Below, piece by piece: positions 26,109 to 34,428 of a DNA stretch of 64,000 bases; position 1 is the stretch's first letter, and each line of letters starts with the position of its first letter. A program made the position numbers and the translations under genes. Below the pieces are notes generated by a model, which searched no databases, was not told the origin of the DNA, and saw nothing but the letters and a program-made list of their open reading frames with translations. This DNA is from Actinomycetota bacterium (GTDB lineage Bacteria > Actinomycetota > Thermoleophilia > Solirubrobacterales > 70-9), in NCBI GenBank assembly GCA_018268575.1, contig JAFDWF010000126.1, positions 18,236 through 82,235 of the forward strand, read 5' to 3'.

Positions 26109-27133
26109 TGGACGCCCTGAACGACAACGGCTCGGTCCTCTCGGTCCGAAACCTCTCCACCGTCTTCGAGACCGGCAACGCCGCCACCTGCGCGGTGCGG
26201 GATGTCTCCTTCGACCTGCGCCCCGACGAACGCCTCGGGATCGTAGGGGAGTCGGGTTCTGGGAAGTCGGCGATGGCTCTCTCGATCCTCGGCCTGATCG
26301 AGCCCCCCGGCCGCGTCTCCGGCGGCGAGATCCTGCTCGGCGGCCGCGATATCTCGAAGCTCTCCGATCGCCAGATGGGCGCGGTTCGCGGCAAGGAGAT
26401 CGCCCTCGTCCTTCAAGACCCCTCGACCGCCCTGGATCCGGTGAAGACGATCGGTCGCCAGATCATCGAGGTCCTGGCGGCTCATGAACCTGACCTGAAG
26501 CGAAAGGCCGCCCGCAAGCGAGCGGTCGAGTTGCTCGAAGACGTCGACATCTCCCACGCCGAGCGCCGCCTCGACGACTACCCCCACCAATACTCGGGCG
26601 GGATGCGCCAGCGGGTCGCGATCGCGATGGCGATCGCCCTGAACCCCAAGGTTCTGATCGCCGACGAGCCGACCACCGCGCTCGACGTCACCACCCAGGC
26701 CCAGATCCTCTCCCTGATGGACCGCCTGGTCGAGGACCATAACACCGCCGTCATCTTTATCACCCACAATCTCGGCGTCGTCTCGGAGTTCTGCGACTCG
26801 GTGGCGGTGATGTATACGGGCCGGTTCGTGGAGACCTCGGGGGTCGAACACATCTTCAGTGCTCCGACCCATCCCTACTCGGAGGCCCTCCTCAACTGCG
26901 TCCCGAACCCCGAGAAGCTCGCCCAGGGTCCCCTGCCGGCGATCACCGGCTTCCCGCCGGATCTCTCCCAGCTTCCTTCTGGCTGCTCGTTTGCACCCCG
27001 CTGTCCGGTCGGCAAGGACCTGGCGCAGTGCTATGAGAAAGCGCCCGTCACCCACCGCATCTCATGCCCCGACGGCGAGGTTGGGGTGGAGTGCCACTTC
27101 GCCGAGGCCCGTGCCCGGGGGGCGAGCACGTGA
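26108..27133 (+). CDS. oligopeptide-type ABC transporter ATPase (DppD-like)
   Basis: A 341-residue ATPase with Walker A GESGSGKSA, signature YSGGMRQRVAIAMA, Walker B VLIADEPTTALD and the switch His in FITHNLG. The C-terminal oligopeptide-transporter extension is present, with the Cys-containing GCSFAPRCPVGKDLAQC that in some relatives binds an Fe-S cluster. It powers import together with the next gene product. Confidence 0.92.
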   Translation: MDALNDNGSVLSVRNLSTVFETGNAATCAVRDVSFDLRPDERLGIVGESGSGKSAMALSILGLIEPPGRVSGGEILLGGRDISKLSDRQMGAVRGKEIALVLQDPSTALDPVKTIGRQIIEVLAAHEPDLKRKAARKRAVELLEDVDISHAERRLDDYPHQYSGGMRQRVAIAMAIALNPKVLIADEPTTALDVTTQAQILSLMDRLVEDHNTAVIFITHNLGVVSEFCDSVAVMYTGRFVETSGVEHIFSAPTHPYSEALLNCVPNPEKLAQGPLPAITGFPPDLSQLPSGCSFAPRCPVGKDLAQCYEKAPVTHRISCPDGEVGVECHFAEARARGAST

Positions 27134-28266
27134 GCAAGCAGGCGGGTCCTGCTCCCGGGAGCGCCCTGACCAACGGCTCCGACCTTCCGATCCTCCAGGC
27201 CGGGGGGATCGAGAAATCCTTCAAGGTGCGCGGCGGCGACCGGCTGAGGGGAAATCCCGAGGTCAAGGTGCTCGATGACATCTCACTCAGCGTGAAACGC
27301 GGCGAGAGCCTCGGTCTGGTCGGGGAGTCTGGTTGCGGCAAGTCCACGCTCGCCCGCTGCCTCCTGCGCCTCCTCGACCTCTCCGATGGAAGCGTCAAGT
27401 TCGACGGCACCGACCTGCAGTCCCTTGGCGCCAAGCAGTTGCGGGCCCTGCGCCGCCGCATGCAGTTCGTCTTCCAGGACCCCTACGCCTCCCTCGACCC
27501 CCGTATGAGCGCGCTGCAGATCGTCGAAGAGCCACTCCAGATCCACGAGGTCGGAGACGCTGAGGAGCGGAGGCAGAAGGCGCTCGAGATGCTGGTCGAG
27601 GTCGGCCTCACCAAGGCCCAGGCGAAAAGGCGGCCCCATGCCTTTTCCGGCGGCCAGCGCCAGCGGATCGGGATCGCCCGGGCCTTCGTGCTGCATCCCG
27701 AGCTCGTGATCCTGGACGAGCCGGTCTCCGCCCTCGACGTCTCGGTCCAGGCGCAGGTGCTCAACCTTCTCCGGAGATTGCAGAAGGAGCTCGGCCTCAC
27801 CTACGTCTTCATCACCCACGACCTCGCCGTCGCCGAGTATTTCTGCGATCGGGTCGCGGTGCTCTACGTCGGTCAAGTGATGGAGATCGCCGACCGCAGG
27901 GCCCTCTTTCACCAGCCCCTGCACCCCTACTCGGTCTCGCTGCTCTCGGTGGTGCCGGTGCCGGCGGCGGGAGGGCGCAAGCGGCGCGCTTCCCGGCCTC
28001 CCCTGATCGGGGAAGTCGGATCGGTGGTGGAGCGGCCCGCCGGCTGCCCGTTCGAGCCTCGCTGCCCGGTCGGGCGTGGCAAAGACATCTGCAAGGGCCA
28101 GCGCCCGGCGCTCACCAAGCCGGCCGAGGGGCACTGGGTGGCGTGTCACTTCCCGGGTGAGGCGACGGCGGCGAGGGGCGTTGCGGAGACCCCTGCCTCC
28201 AATCCCAAGACCTCCCCGCAGATCGACCAATCGCCCCGGCAGCTACACGAAGGTGGAGAGCAATGA
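27130..28266 (+). CDS. oligopeptide-type ABC transporter ATPase (DppF-like)
   Basis: A 378-residue second ATPase of the transporter. Walker A is GESGCGKSTLARCLL, signature FSGGQRQRIGIARAF, Walker B LVILDEPVSALD, and the C-terminal extension has GCPFEPRCPVGRGKDIC. GTG 27130 is used because it overlaps the preceding stop (GTGA). A long disordered tail after residue 345 is unusual but harmless. It overlaps the solute-binding protein start. Confidence 0.92.
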   Translation: MSKQAGPAPGSALTNGSDLPILQAGGIEKSFKVRGGDRLRGNPEVKVLDDISLSVKRGESLGLVGESGCGKSTLARCLLRLLDLSDGSVKFDGTDLQSLGAKQLRALRRRMQFVFQDPYASLDPRMSALQIVEEPLQIHEVGDAEERRQKALEMLVEVGLTKAQAKRRPHAFSGGQRQRIGIARAFVLHPELVILDEPVSALDVSVQAQVLNLLRRLQKELGLTYVFITHDLAVAEYFCDRVAVLYVGQVMEIADRRALFHQPLHPYSVSLLSVVPVPAAGGRKRRASRPPLIGEVGSVVERPAGCPFEPRCPVGRGKDICKGQRPALTKPAEGHWVACHFPGEATAARGVAETPASNPKTSPQIDQSPRQLHEGGEQ

Positions 28267-29978
28267 ACCAAGTAAGACGCAAGGCAAAGTCAAGAGTCGC
28301 GTGGACCATTTTAGGAATCGGCGTTCTCGCTGCACTGGTCCTCTCGGCTTGCGGTGGCAGCTCGGGCGGCAGCAGCTCGGGCGGTGCACCGACCGCCTCC
28401 TCCGGTGCGCTTAGCACCTCGAAGAGCAACCCCAACGCGACGATGATCGTCAACGTCGCCACCCCGATCGCCACCCTGGACCCGACCTTCACCCTGGCCA
28501 CCCAGGAAGTAGGGCTCGACGGGGCACTCTACTCAACGCTGACCAAATCCAAATACACGGACGGTCCGGTCCAGGGCACCACGGAAGCAATCCTCGACGT
28601 CAACGGCATCGAACCGTACCTCGCCGAATCCTGGAAATACAGCAACGGCAACAAGACTCTGACCTTTAGGCTCCACCCGAACCTGAAATTCCCGAGCGGC
28701 GATCCGCTCAATGCCGAAGCGGTGAAATGGTCGCTGGAACGGACCGTGAAGGCTAAATCAGGCGGTTACTCGGTGCTCGAAGAAAACGACTTCAAACCGC
28801 CGTTGATCAAGTCCATTGAAGCCCCGAACCCGACGACGGTCGTTCTCAACTATAAGCGGCCGGCGCCGAACCAGCTTCAGGTCCTTTCGACCCCGACGGC
28901 TGGCGCGATCTACGACCCGAAAGTGGTCGAAGAAAACGGCGGCCAGAAGGAAGGCACGCCCAACGAGTACCTCGGCACCCACTCCGCCGGGTACGGCCCC
29001 TACCTGCTGAAGAGCTACAAGCCAAACCACGAAATGGTGCTCGAAGCGAACCCCGACTTCTTCGAACCCGCGAAAACGAAGAACGTGATCATCAGGTTCG
29101 TTCCCGATAACGAAACGCTACTTCTGGATGCGCAGTCGGGCCAGGCCGATGTCACCCTGGGCCTCTCGTTCCAGGCAGCCAAGAGCCTCGAAGGGAACGG
29201 CTGTTGTACCGTCGCCGCGTTCAAGTCGCGACAGGCACAGACGCTCAACTTTCCAATCAACGAACTGGAACCGTTCAAGAGCAACGCCCTGCCGGAGTTC
29301 AAGAACCAGAAGTTCCGCCAGGCGCTCGCGACCGCGTTCCCCTACGAAGCCATCCTAGAAAAAGTCGCCTACGGCTACGGCCAAACTTACAACGGCGAGT
29401 GGATGCCGGCGTTCTCCTGGTACGACCCGAAAATCGGCGCGCCGCTCGAAACCAACATCGAAAAAGCCAAGGAACTCATGGCCGAATCCGGTGTGAAGAC
29501 CCCGGTCAGCTTCCCTATCTATGTCTCCCAGGGCGCGATCGTCGAAAAAGAAATCGCCACCGCGGCCGCTGGAGCATGGGAAGAACTGGGTGTGAATGCG
29601 ACGGTTCAGACGACCTCGCCTGCCAAATTCTTGGAAGTCGTCTACGAAACTCATGACGGCGTCACCGTGTTCATCGACGGCCCCCAGGTCATCGCCCCGG
29701 ACTACTACTGGTCCTACGATCTCCAGTGCCCGCCGAACAACGCGTTCAACGACACGGATGTGTGCGTGAGGAAATCCGACGCAGCGATGAAGAAGATCCC
29801 GTACACGACGAAGGAACCACAGCGTCAGGAACTCCTCAACGAAGCCAACCTGGGATGGATCGATGCGACCCCGCGCATCTGGGTCTACAACCAGGACGCG
29901 GTCGCCGTACTCGGCAAAGACATGACCGAATACGCCTCCAGCGACCTGCCGGAAGTGAGGCTCTGGGCGAAGGGCTGA
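28263..29978 (+). CDS. solute-binding lipoprotein of the oligopeptide-type transporter (SBP family 5)
   Basis: A 571-residue extracytoplasmic binding protein. A signal peptide with lipobox LVLSACGG places the lipidated Cys at residue 30, followed by a Ser/Gly-rich tether. Family 5 features include TLTFRLHPNLKFPSGDPL and a late WVYNQDAVAVLG segment. It delivers a peptide-like or amine substrate to the permeases encoded upstream. Codon use differs from neighbours: Glu is mostly GAA and Lys often AAA, against GAG/AAG elsewhere, as is also seen in the other two binding-protein genes of the window. A strong terminator follows. Confidence 0.9.
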   Translation: MNQVRRKAKSRVAWTILGIGVLAALVLSACGGSSGGSSSGGAPTASSGALSTSKSNPNATMIVNVATPIATLDPTFTLATQEVGLDGALYSTLTKSKYTDGPVQGTTEAILDVNGIEPYLAESWKYSNGNKTLTFRLHPNLKFPSGDPLNAEAVKWSLERTVKAKSGGYSVLEENDFKPPLIKSIEAPNPTTVVLNYKRPAPNQLQVLSTPTAGAIYDPKVVEENGGQKEGTPNEYLGTHSAGYGPYLLKSYKPNHEMVLEANPDFFEPAKTKNVIIRFVPDNETLLLDAQSGQADVTLGLSFQAAKSLEGNGCCTVAAFKSRQAQTLNFPINELEPFKSNALPEFKNQKFRQALATAFPYEAILEKVAYGYGQTYNGEWMPAFSWYDPKIGAPLETNIEKAKELMAESGVKTPVSFPIYVSQGAIVEKEIATAAAGAWEELGVNATVQTTSPAKFLEVVYETHDGVTVFIDGPQVIAPDYYWSYDLQCPPNNAFNDTDVCVRKSDAAMKKIPYTTKEPQRQELLNEANLGWIDATPRIWVYNQDAVAVLGKDMTEYASSDLPEVRLWAKG

Positions 29979-30021
29979 CGATCAGGAAACGAGCCTGTCG
30001 AGGAGTTCGCTCCTGGCGTGC

Positions 30022-30060
30022 AAACGGCGTCCGGACCAACTGGGTTCCGGGCGCCGTTTT
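30022..30060 (+). terminator. intrinsic terminator after the transporter operon
   Basis: AAACGGCG-T-CCGG (30022-30034) pairs with CCGG-G-CGCCGTTT (30047-30059) with only one internal mismatch, ending in TTTT. It lies 43 bases after the binding-protein stop and just before the convergent gene end at 30063; the stem begins with A and ends with T runs, so it can work in both directions. Confidence 0.85.
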
Positions 30061-30062
30061 GC

Positions 30063-31037
30063 CTAGGGCGTGAGGACGATCTTGCCGAAGATTTCGCCGG
30101 CGATCATCGCTTTGATCGCCTCGGCGGCATCGGCGAGGGAGAGGATGTGGGCGATCCGTGGCCGCAGACCGGTGTTCTCGAGCAGCTGCACGAGGCCCGT
30201 GAGTTCCTCGCGTGTCCCCATCGTCGAACCGACGACCTCGATCTGTTTGAAGAATACGCGCGAGAGGTCGGCGGGCGGGTTGGAGCCGCTGGTGGCGCCT
30301 GAGACGACGACGCGCCCGCCCGGTTTGACGCTGCGCAAGGAGTGGCCCCAGGTCGCCTCGCCGACGGTCTCGATCACGACGTCGACGCGGTCGGGGAGGC
30401 GGGCGCCGGTCTCGAATACCCCATGAGCGCCCAGCTCGCGTGCGTACTCGCGCTTGCGCTCCTCCCGGCTGGTCACCCAGACGCGGGCGCCGGTGGCGCG
30501 CGAGAGCGCGATCGCGGCTGAGGCGACGCCCCCGGCGGCACCCTGGATCAGGACCGTCTGCCCGGGCTTCAGCCGACCGCGGTTGAAGAGCATCCGGTAA
30601 GCAGTGAGGTATGCGGTCGGCAGGCAGGCGGCCTGCTCGAAGCTGAGCGAGGCGGGCTTGGGCACCAGGTTGCGGCGCGGGACCGCGACGCGCTCGGCGA
30701 AGGTGCCGGGGTGGAGCTCGGAGAGCATCGTCCGCTTCGGGTCGAGCGATTCGTCCCCGTGCCAGTCGGGGTTGCCGACCAGCGCGTGGACGATCACCTC
30801 GTTGCCGTCGGGGTCGACGCCGGCGGCGTCGCAGCCGAGGATCATCGGCATCCGCTCTGCGGGCAGGCCGACGCCTTTCAGCGACCAAACGTCGTGGTGG
30901 TTCAGTGAGGCGGCACGGACCTCGACCACCACCCAGCCCTTCCGGACGTTCGGTTCCTCGACCTCGCCGATCTCGAGCGCTGAGAGCGGATCCTCGGGCG
31001 AGACCCGAACAGCGCAGGCGGCGAGCATGGGTGGCAT
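30063..31037 (-). CDS. zinc-free MDR oxidoreductase (NADPH:quinone reductase-like)
   Basis: A 324-residue medium-chain reductase/dehydrogenase, quinone oxidoreductase type. It has the ASLNHHDVW and CDAAGVD segments of the catalytic domain, lacks zinc-ligand cysteines, and has the nucleotide motif GAAGGVASAAI. The C-terminus ends with EIFGKIVL. Start 31037 (MPPML) is preferred over 31028 because of GGCGGG upstream. It stands alone between the terminator and a repeat-rich gap, so its physiological link to either flank is unclear. Confidence 0.87.
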   Translation of the reverse strand: MPPMLAACAVRVSPEDPLSALEIGEVEEPNVRKGWVVVEVRAASLNHHDVWSLKGVGLPAERMPMILGCDAAGVDPDGNEVIVHALVGNPDWHGDESLDPKRTMLSELHPGTFAERVAVPRRNLVPKPASLSFEQAACLPTAYLTAYRMLFNRGRLKPGQTVLIQGAAGGVASAAIALSRATGARVWVTSREERKREYARELGAHGVFETGARLPDRVDVVIETVGEATWGHSLRSVKPGGRVVVSGATSGSNPPADLSRVFFKQIEVVGSTMGTREELTGLVQLLENTGLRPRIAHILSLADAAEAIKAMIAGEIFGKIVLTP

Positions 31038-31060
31038 GATAACCCGCCGCCGATCGGGAC

Positions 31061-31459
31061 ATGGGTCCAGCTCCGATCGAGGAGGTGCTCCGAGCCAGAA
31101 GTTCCGTTGCCGATCTCGAAGGACTGCCGCCGCAGGTTGACGAACGTTATGGCGTGTCGCTCCCAGCCCCGACGATCGACCTCGACGAGGGTCGCGGGGA
31201 AGGCGAGGTGCTTGACCCTGGAGACTTCGTGATCTGCGCCGACGAGAAGCCCTCGATCCAAGCGCGGGCGCGGATTGCGCCTGCCAGCCGCCAGTCGCCA
31301 GCGTCCTCGCGGCCAGCGAGTCGAGCACACCTACGGGCGCCGAGGAGCCCTCACCTACTACGTGGCCCGAGTCGTGGAACTACTCGACTAGAGAAACGGT
31401 TGGTCGACAGGCTGCACGCATCCCAGCCCAACCCCGACCTTGCCGACGGATTGATCTAA
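31061..31459 (+). pseudogene. decayed IS630-like transposase fragment
   Basis: Around 31170-31250 the frame reads LDEGRGEGEVLDPGDFV then ICADEKPSIQAR, which matches the central catalytic block of IS630-family transposases (pattern GEFVICADEK-IQA). A frameshift follows; in another frame 31320-31388 reads VEHTYGRRGALTYYVARVV, the next conserved block (VEHEYERRG-LAYLA), before a stop at 31389. Later bases (KRLVDRLHASQPNPD) may be a still later block in the first frame. Both ends are missing. It is clearly inactive. Confidence 0.55.
31369..31391. repeat. sequence related to the MITE terminal repeat
   Basis: GTCGTGGAACTACTCGACTAG (31371-31391) differs from the right end of the MITE plus its target site (11784-11804) by only two bases in the stretch before CTAG. 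It lies within the IS630-like relic, which supports a link between that transposase family and the MITE. Confidence 0.55.
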
Positions 31460-31508
31460 CCCAGTCCTGATGGAGTCCGGTTTCTGGAGTCCTTCGGCCA
31501 CAAGGAGG

Positions 31509-31541
31509 ATTCCGCCCGTAAGGAAATTCCGCCCGTAAGGA
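31509..31541 (+). repeat. tandem direct repeat, two 16-base copies
   Basis: ATTCCGCCCGTAAGGA occurs at 31509-31524 and again at 31526-31541, separated by one A. Confidence 0.85.
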
Positions 31542-31633
31542 CCAGCGGCACCAGGCGGGAGGGAGGTTCCGTGACGGAGGGACAGGGCGGACGTGAGAAA
31601 GACGTCGCGTCCGTGACGAAGACGTCGCGTCCT

Positions 31634-31710
31634 CGAACGGTCAGGAATCTGCACTGTTCCTTATGCCGATATAGGGCAGGTTTCGAACAGTGGAGATTCC
31701 TGACCGTTCG
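31634..31710. repeat. 26-bp near-perfect inverted repeat around a 25-base loop
   Basis: CGAACGGTCAGGAATCTG... (31634-31659) and its complement (31685-31710) match at 25 of 26 positions, with a 25-base AT-richer centre. As RNA it would form a very stable stem. No T-run follows. It could be a short palindromic mobile repeat or a transcript-end structure for the minus operon ending at 31957. Confidence 0.8.
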
Positions 31711-31956
31711 GGTTCCCGGCTTTTCTGTAACGCCCACATCCCAGACGCGCTCTGCCACGGTCCCGCCCCTCGCCCGGACCCTCTGCCGTTCCTCCCGAAC
31801 CCAGGCCGCGTCCCTTCCCCGGGCGCCAGCGGCAACGGCCCCGTCCCTCCCCGGAGCACCGTCGTGCTAGTCGAGGATCCTGAACGCGACGATTGTCCCC
31901 AGGCAGGTGATGCCGCCGAGAGGGGTGGCTACCTTCCCGGATCTGCACCCGGCGCC

Positions 31957-32781
31957 TCAGCCGTCGACCTCCACGACCGGGTTGCGCAGCGTGCCGATCC
32001 CTTCCACTTCCACCTCGACCAGGTCGCCGTCCCGCAGCGAGCGCACCGGCTGCATGAACTCTCCACAGCCCCAAGGCGTGCCGGTGAGGACGACGTCGCC
32101 GGGCTCGAGGGTGAACGACCTCGAGCAGAAGGCGAGCAGCTCGGCGACGCTGAAGATCATCAGCTCGGTCGTCGAGTCCTGCACAGTCTCGCCGTTGACG
32201 CGCGTCCGCAGGGCCAGCTTCTTGGGGTCGGCGACCTCGTCGGCGGTGACGATCAGCGGCCCCAGCGGACAGAAGGTATCGAGGCTCTTCCCGCGCACCC
32301 ACTGACCGTCGGCGAACTGGAGGTCGCGCGCCGAGACGTCGTTGGCCACGGTGTAGCCGAAGACTCGATCGAGCGCCTCGGCGGCGGGCACGTCGCGCAT
32401 CTCGGCGCCCACCACCACCGCCAGCTCGACCTCCCAGTCGACCCTCTGGGTCAGGGAGCGGTCGATCGTGATCGGTTCGCCGTCGCCGACGATGCTGGTC
32501 GTGAACTTGGTGAAGACGAGCGGCGCGGTGGGTGCGTCCATCCCGGTCTCGCGGACGTGGTCGGCGTAGTTGAGGCCGATGGCGACGATCTTGCCGGGAC
32601 GCAGGGGCGCGATCAGGCGGGCGTCCGGCAGCGGACCCGCCGCGGCGGCGTCCGGGAGCGTGCCCGCCGCGATCAGGTCCCGAACCGTCTCCTCCCCACC
32701 GACGTCGAGCGGTACGAGCCCTCCGTCGCCGAGCCGGACCGGGACCGGGATGCCGTCCACGAGGGCGGTGCCGAGGCGCAT
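31957..32781 (-). CDS. fumarylacetoacetate hydrolase family protein (paralogue 2)
   Basis: A 274-residue FAH-domain enzyme, paralogous to the product of 14462-15283: both share DWEVELAVVVG, FGYTVAND-SARD-QF and GTPWGCGEFM. Metal ligands Glu117, Glu119 and Asp148 are conserved. The family includes 2,4-dioxo-3-deoxy-sugar-acid hydrolases that yield pyruvate and L-lactate. Being last in an operon with LutCBA, which oxidises L-lactate, makes that activity an attractive inference. It follows the epimerase-like gene by 14 bases. Confidence 0.87.
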   Translation of the reverse strand: MRLGTALVDGIPVPVRLGDGGLVPLDVGGEETVRDLIAAGTLPDAAAAGPLPDARLIAPLRPGKIVAIGLNYADHVRETGMDAPTAPLVFTKFTTSIVGDGEPITIDRSLTQRVDWEVELAVVVGAEMRDVPAAEALDRVFGYTVANDVSARDLQFADGQWVRGKSLDTFCPLGPLIVTADEVADPKKLALRTRVNGETVQDSTTELMIFSVAELLAFCSRSFTLEPGDVVLTGTPWGCGEFMQPVRSLRDGDLVEVEVEGIGTLRNPVVEVDG

Positions 32782-32795
32782 GATCCTCCCGTCGA

Positions 32796-33740
32796 TCAGC
32801 TCGGGGCGCTGATCTGGTCGGCGGCGTAGAGCCGGCGGAAGTGGGCGACGGTGTCGGCGACGCCGACGCTCAACGGGGTGGGGGAGACGGCGGCGCCGAA
32901 CGGCGAGCCCGGGTCGGGGGCGACCTCGGCGGGGAAGGGGAGTGGCGGCCCGACGAAGGAGACCTCGGCCGCGGGCGCCGCGTCCTCGATCGCGGCGACG
33001 ATCGTCGCCACCTCGACGGTGTCCCCGGGCAGTTCGAAGACGCCGGCGCCGTCGTACTCGCGGGCGCGGGTGGCGGCGATGAAGGCGGCGGCGACGTCGG
33101 GCGCGTATTGCATCGTCAGGCGCCCGGAGAAGGCGATCTCATAGGCCGTGCCGGTGGCGGCGGCGAGCATCGCGACCGTGGGATCCGAGGTGATGCCCTG
33201 GTCGCGGCCGGGACCGTAGACGGTGTGGGGTCGCAGGCCGATGCTGGCCAGGCCCCGCTCCTGCCGGTAGACCGCGGCGACCCCCTCGCAGGCGAGCTTG
33301 TAGGCGCCGTAGACGGTCGAGGGGTGGGGCTCGCCCGGTTGGGAGGCGGCGGCGATCGAGGAGGCGTAGACGAACGGGCCGATCTCGGCGCCGCGATCGG
33401 CGATCGCCTCCAGCAGGTTGACCGTCCCGACCACGTTGACCGCGGCGCCCAGCGGTGGGTTGGCGCGGCAGAACGGCGCCTGCAGCGCGGCGAGATGGAT
33501 CACGGCGCCGACCTCGCCCTCCTCGAGGGTGCGGCGCAGGGCCGCGAGGTCGGTGACGTCGGCCTCGATCCAGGTGACCCGCCCGAGCTCCTCGGGATCG
33601 ACGAGGAGCCTGAGGCGGCGGTCGTCGCGGTGCAGGTCGAGGGCCAGGACGGGCACTTCTTCGGCGAGCAGCTGCCGGATCGTCCAGGCGCCGATGCAGC
33701 CGCCGGCGCCGGTAACCAGGGTTGGGGTCTTCGTCTCCAT
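32796..33740 (-). CDS. NAD-dependent epimerase/dehydratase family protein (extended SDR)
   Basis: A 314-residue extended short-chain dehydrogenase. The dinucleotide motif TGAGGCIG is at the N-terminus, the Ser of YASSIAAAS and the Tyr-x3-Lys in YGAYKLACEG form the active site, and IGLRPHTVYGPGRDQG is typical of the epimerase branch. Some relatives are sugar or sugar-acid dehydrogenases instead of epimerases. Located between LutC and the FAH gene on the same strand, so probably one transcript. Substrate likely a sugar or polyhydroxy acid; inference. Confidence 0.85.
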   Translation of the reverse strand: METKTPTLVTGAGGCIGAWTIRQLLAEEVPVLALDLHRDDRRLRLLVDPEELGRVTWIEADVTDLAALRRTLEEGEVGAVIHLAALQAPFCRANPPLGAAVNVVGTVNLLEAIADRGAEIGPFVYASSIAAASQPGEPHPSTVYGAYKLACEGVAAVYRQERGLASIGLRPHTVYGPGRDQGITSDPTVAMLAAATGTAYEIAFSGRLTMQYAPDVAAAFIAATRAREYDGAGVFELPGDTVEVATIVAAIEDAAPAAEVSFVGPPLPFPAEVAPDPGSPFGAAVSPTPLSVGVADTVAHFRRLYAADQISAPS

Positions 33741-33750
33741 GTCTCGTTTC

Positions 33751-34428
33751 CTAGGTGCTGGCGGTTGGCAGGGGTTGGTTTGAGCTTCTGAGCAGGACGA
33801 TCACCAGGCGTCGCGGGCCGTGGACGCCCTCGACCCGCTCGAGCTCGATGTCGGAGGTCGCCGACGGGCCCGAGATCAGGGTCAGCGGCCGGCCCTGCGC
33901 CGCCGCCGGACCGAGGGCCGCGATCAGCTCGGGGATGTCGGCGACGACCGCCTCGGCCTCGAGCAGGCAGAGGTGCAGGTCGGGGATCAGGGAGAGGGCC
34001 CGCCGGCCCTGGCCCGGCCCGTGGTCGAGCGCCACGGTCCCGGTCTCCGCCGCCGCCCAGGCGGCCCCGGTGAGGGCGCCGTCGACGGCGTCGAGCTGCG
34101 CCGGCGACAGCGGCGGCTCGTCGCTCAGCAGCTCGACTCCCGGCGGGCGCCGGCCCTCCGGGAGCTCGGCGGGGCAGGCGAGGCGCCTTGCCCCCAGCTC
34201 GGCGCAGAGCGCGGCAAGCTCCGCTGCCACCGCGTCGGGCGTGCAGGTGCGCACCGTCGCCCCGTGCTCGGTGACCCGGGCGACGAAGCGGGCGAGGAGC
34301 GGCGGCGAGCCCGGCGCGGGGGAGCGCGATGCCGATCGGCCGGCGGGCTCGGGGCCACCGGTCGGGCGCGGGGCCTCGCCGAGCGCGGCGCGCACCCGCT
34401 CGAGCACCGCCTCACGCCCGGTGCTCAT
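33751..34428 (-). CDS. lutC: LutC/LUD-domain protein of L-lactate utilisation
   Basis: A 225-residue LUD-domain protein. The typical strand-turn GAAWAAAETGTVALDHGPGQ and the end SGPSATSDIELERVEGVHGPRRL are present. In Bacillus the LutABC complex oxidises L-lactate to pyruvate with iron-sulfur clusters. It starts inside the 3' end of the LutB gene (17-base overlap), so the three genes are coupled. Confidence 0.88.
   Translation of the reverse strand: MSTGREAVLERVRAALGEAPRPTGGPEPAGRSASRSPAPGSPPLLARFVARVTEHGATVRTCTPDAVAAELAALCAELGARRLACPAELPEGRRPPGVELLSDEPPLSPAQLDAVDGALTGAAWAAAETGTVALDHGPGQGRRALSLIPDLHLCLLEAEAVVADIPELIAALGPAAAQGRPLTLISGPSATSDIELERVEGVHGPRRLVIVLLRSSNQPLPTAST

Larger units (their letters stand above)
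31460..31956. other. repeat-rich gap without a supportable gene
   Basis: No frame shows convincing coding character. The region holds two tandem 16-base copies (31509-31541), two copies of AAGACGTCGCGTCC 20 bases apart (31599-31612, 31619-31632), a long inverted repeat (31634-31710) and a C-rich stretch 31750-31860. It looks like a landing zone for short repeats between the IS630 relic and the end of the minus-strand catabolic operon. Confidence 0.6.

Noticed and set aside
31061..31328. Extension of the quinone-reductase gene and a plus-strand hypothetical gene as intact proteins
   Set aside because: The minus-strand extension is Arg-rich shadow sequence; the plus-strand frame contains scrambled IS630 transposase blocks with a frameshift.
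31509..31632. Direct repeats suggesting a CRISPR array
   Set aside because: Only two copies of each repeat, spacing of one or a few bases, and no cas genes in the window.
31571..31870. Small frames on both strands through the inverted repeat, sharing RTVRNLHCS-like peptides
   Set aside because: The shared peptides come from the two arms of the inverted repeat, not from homologous proteins.
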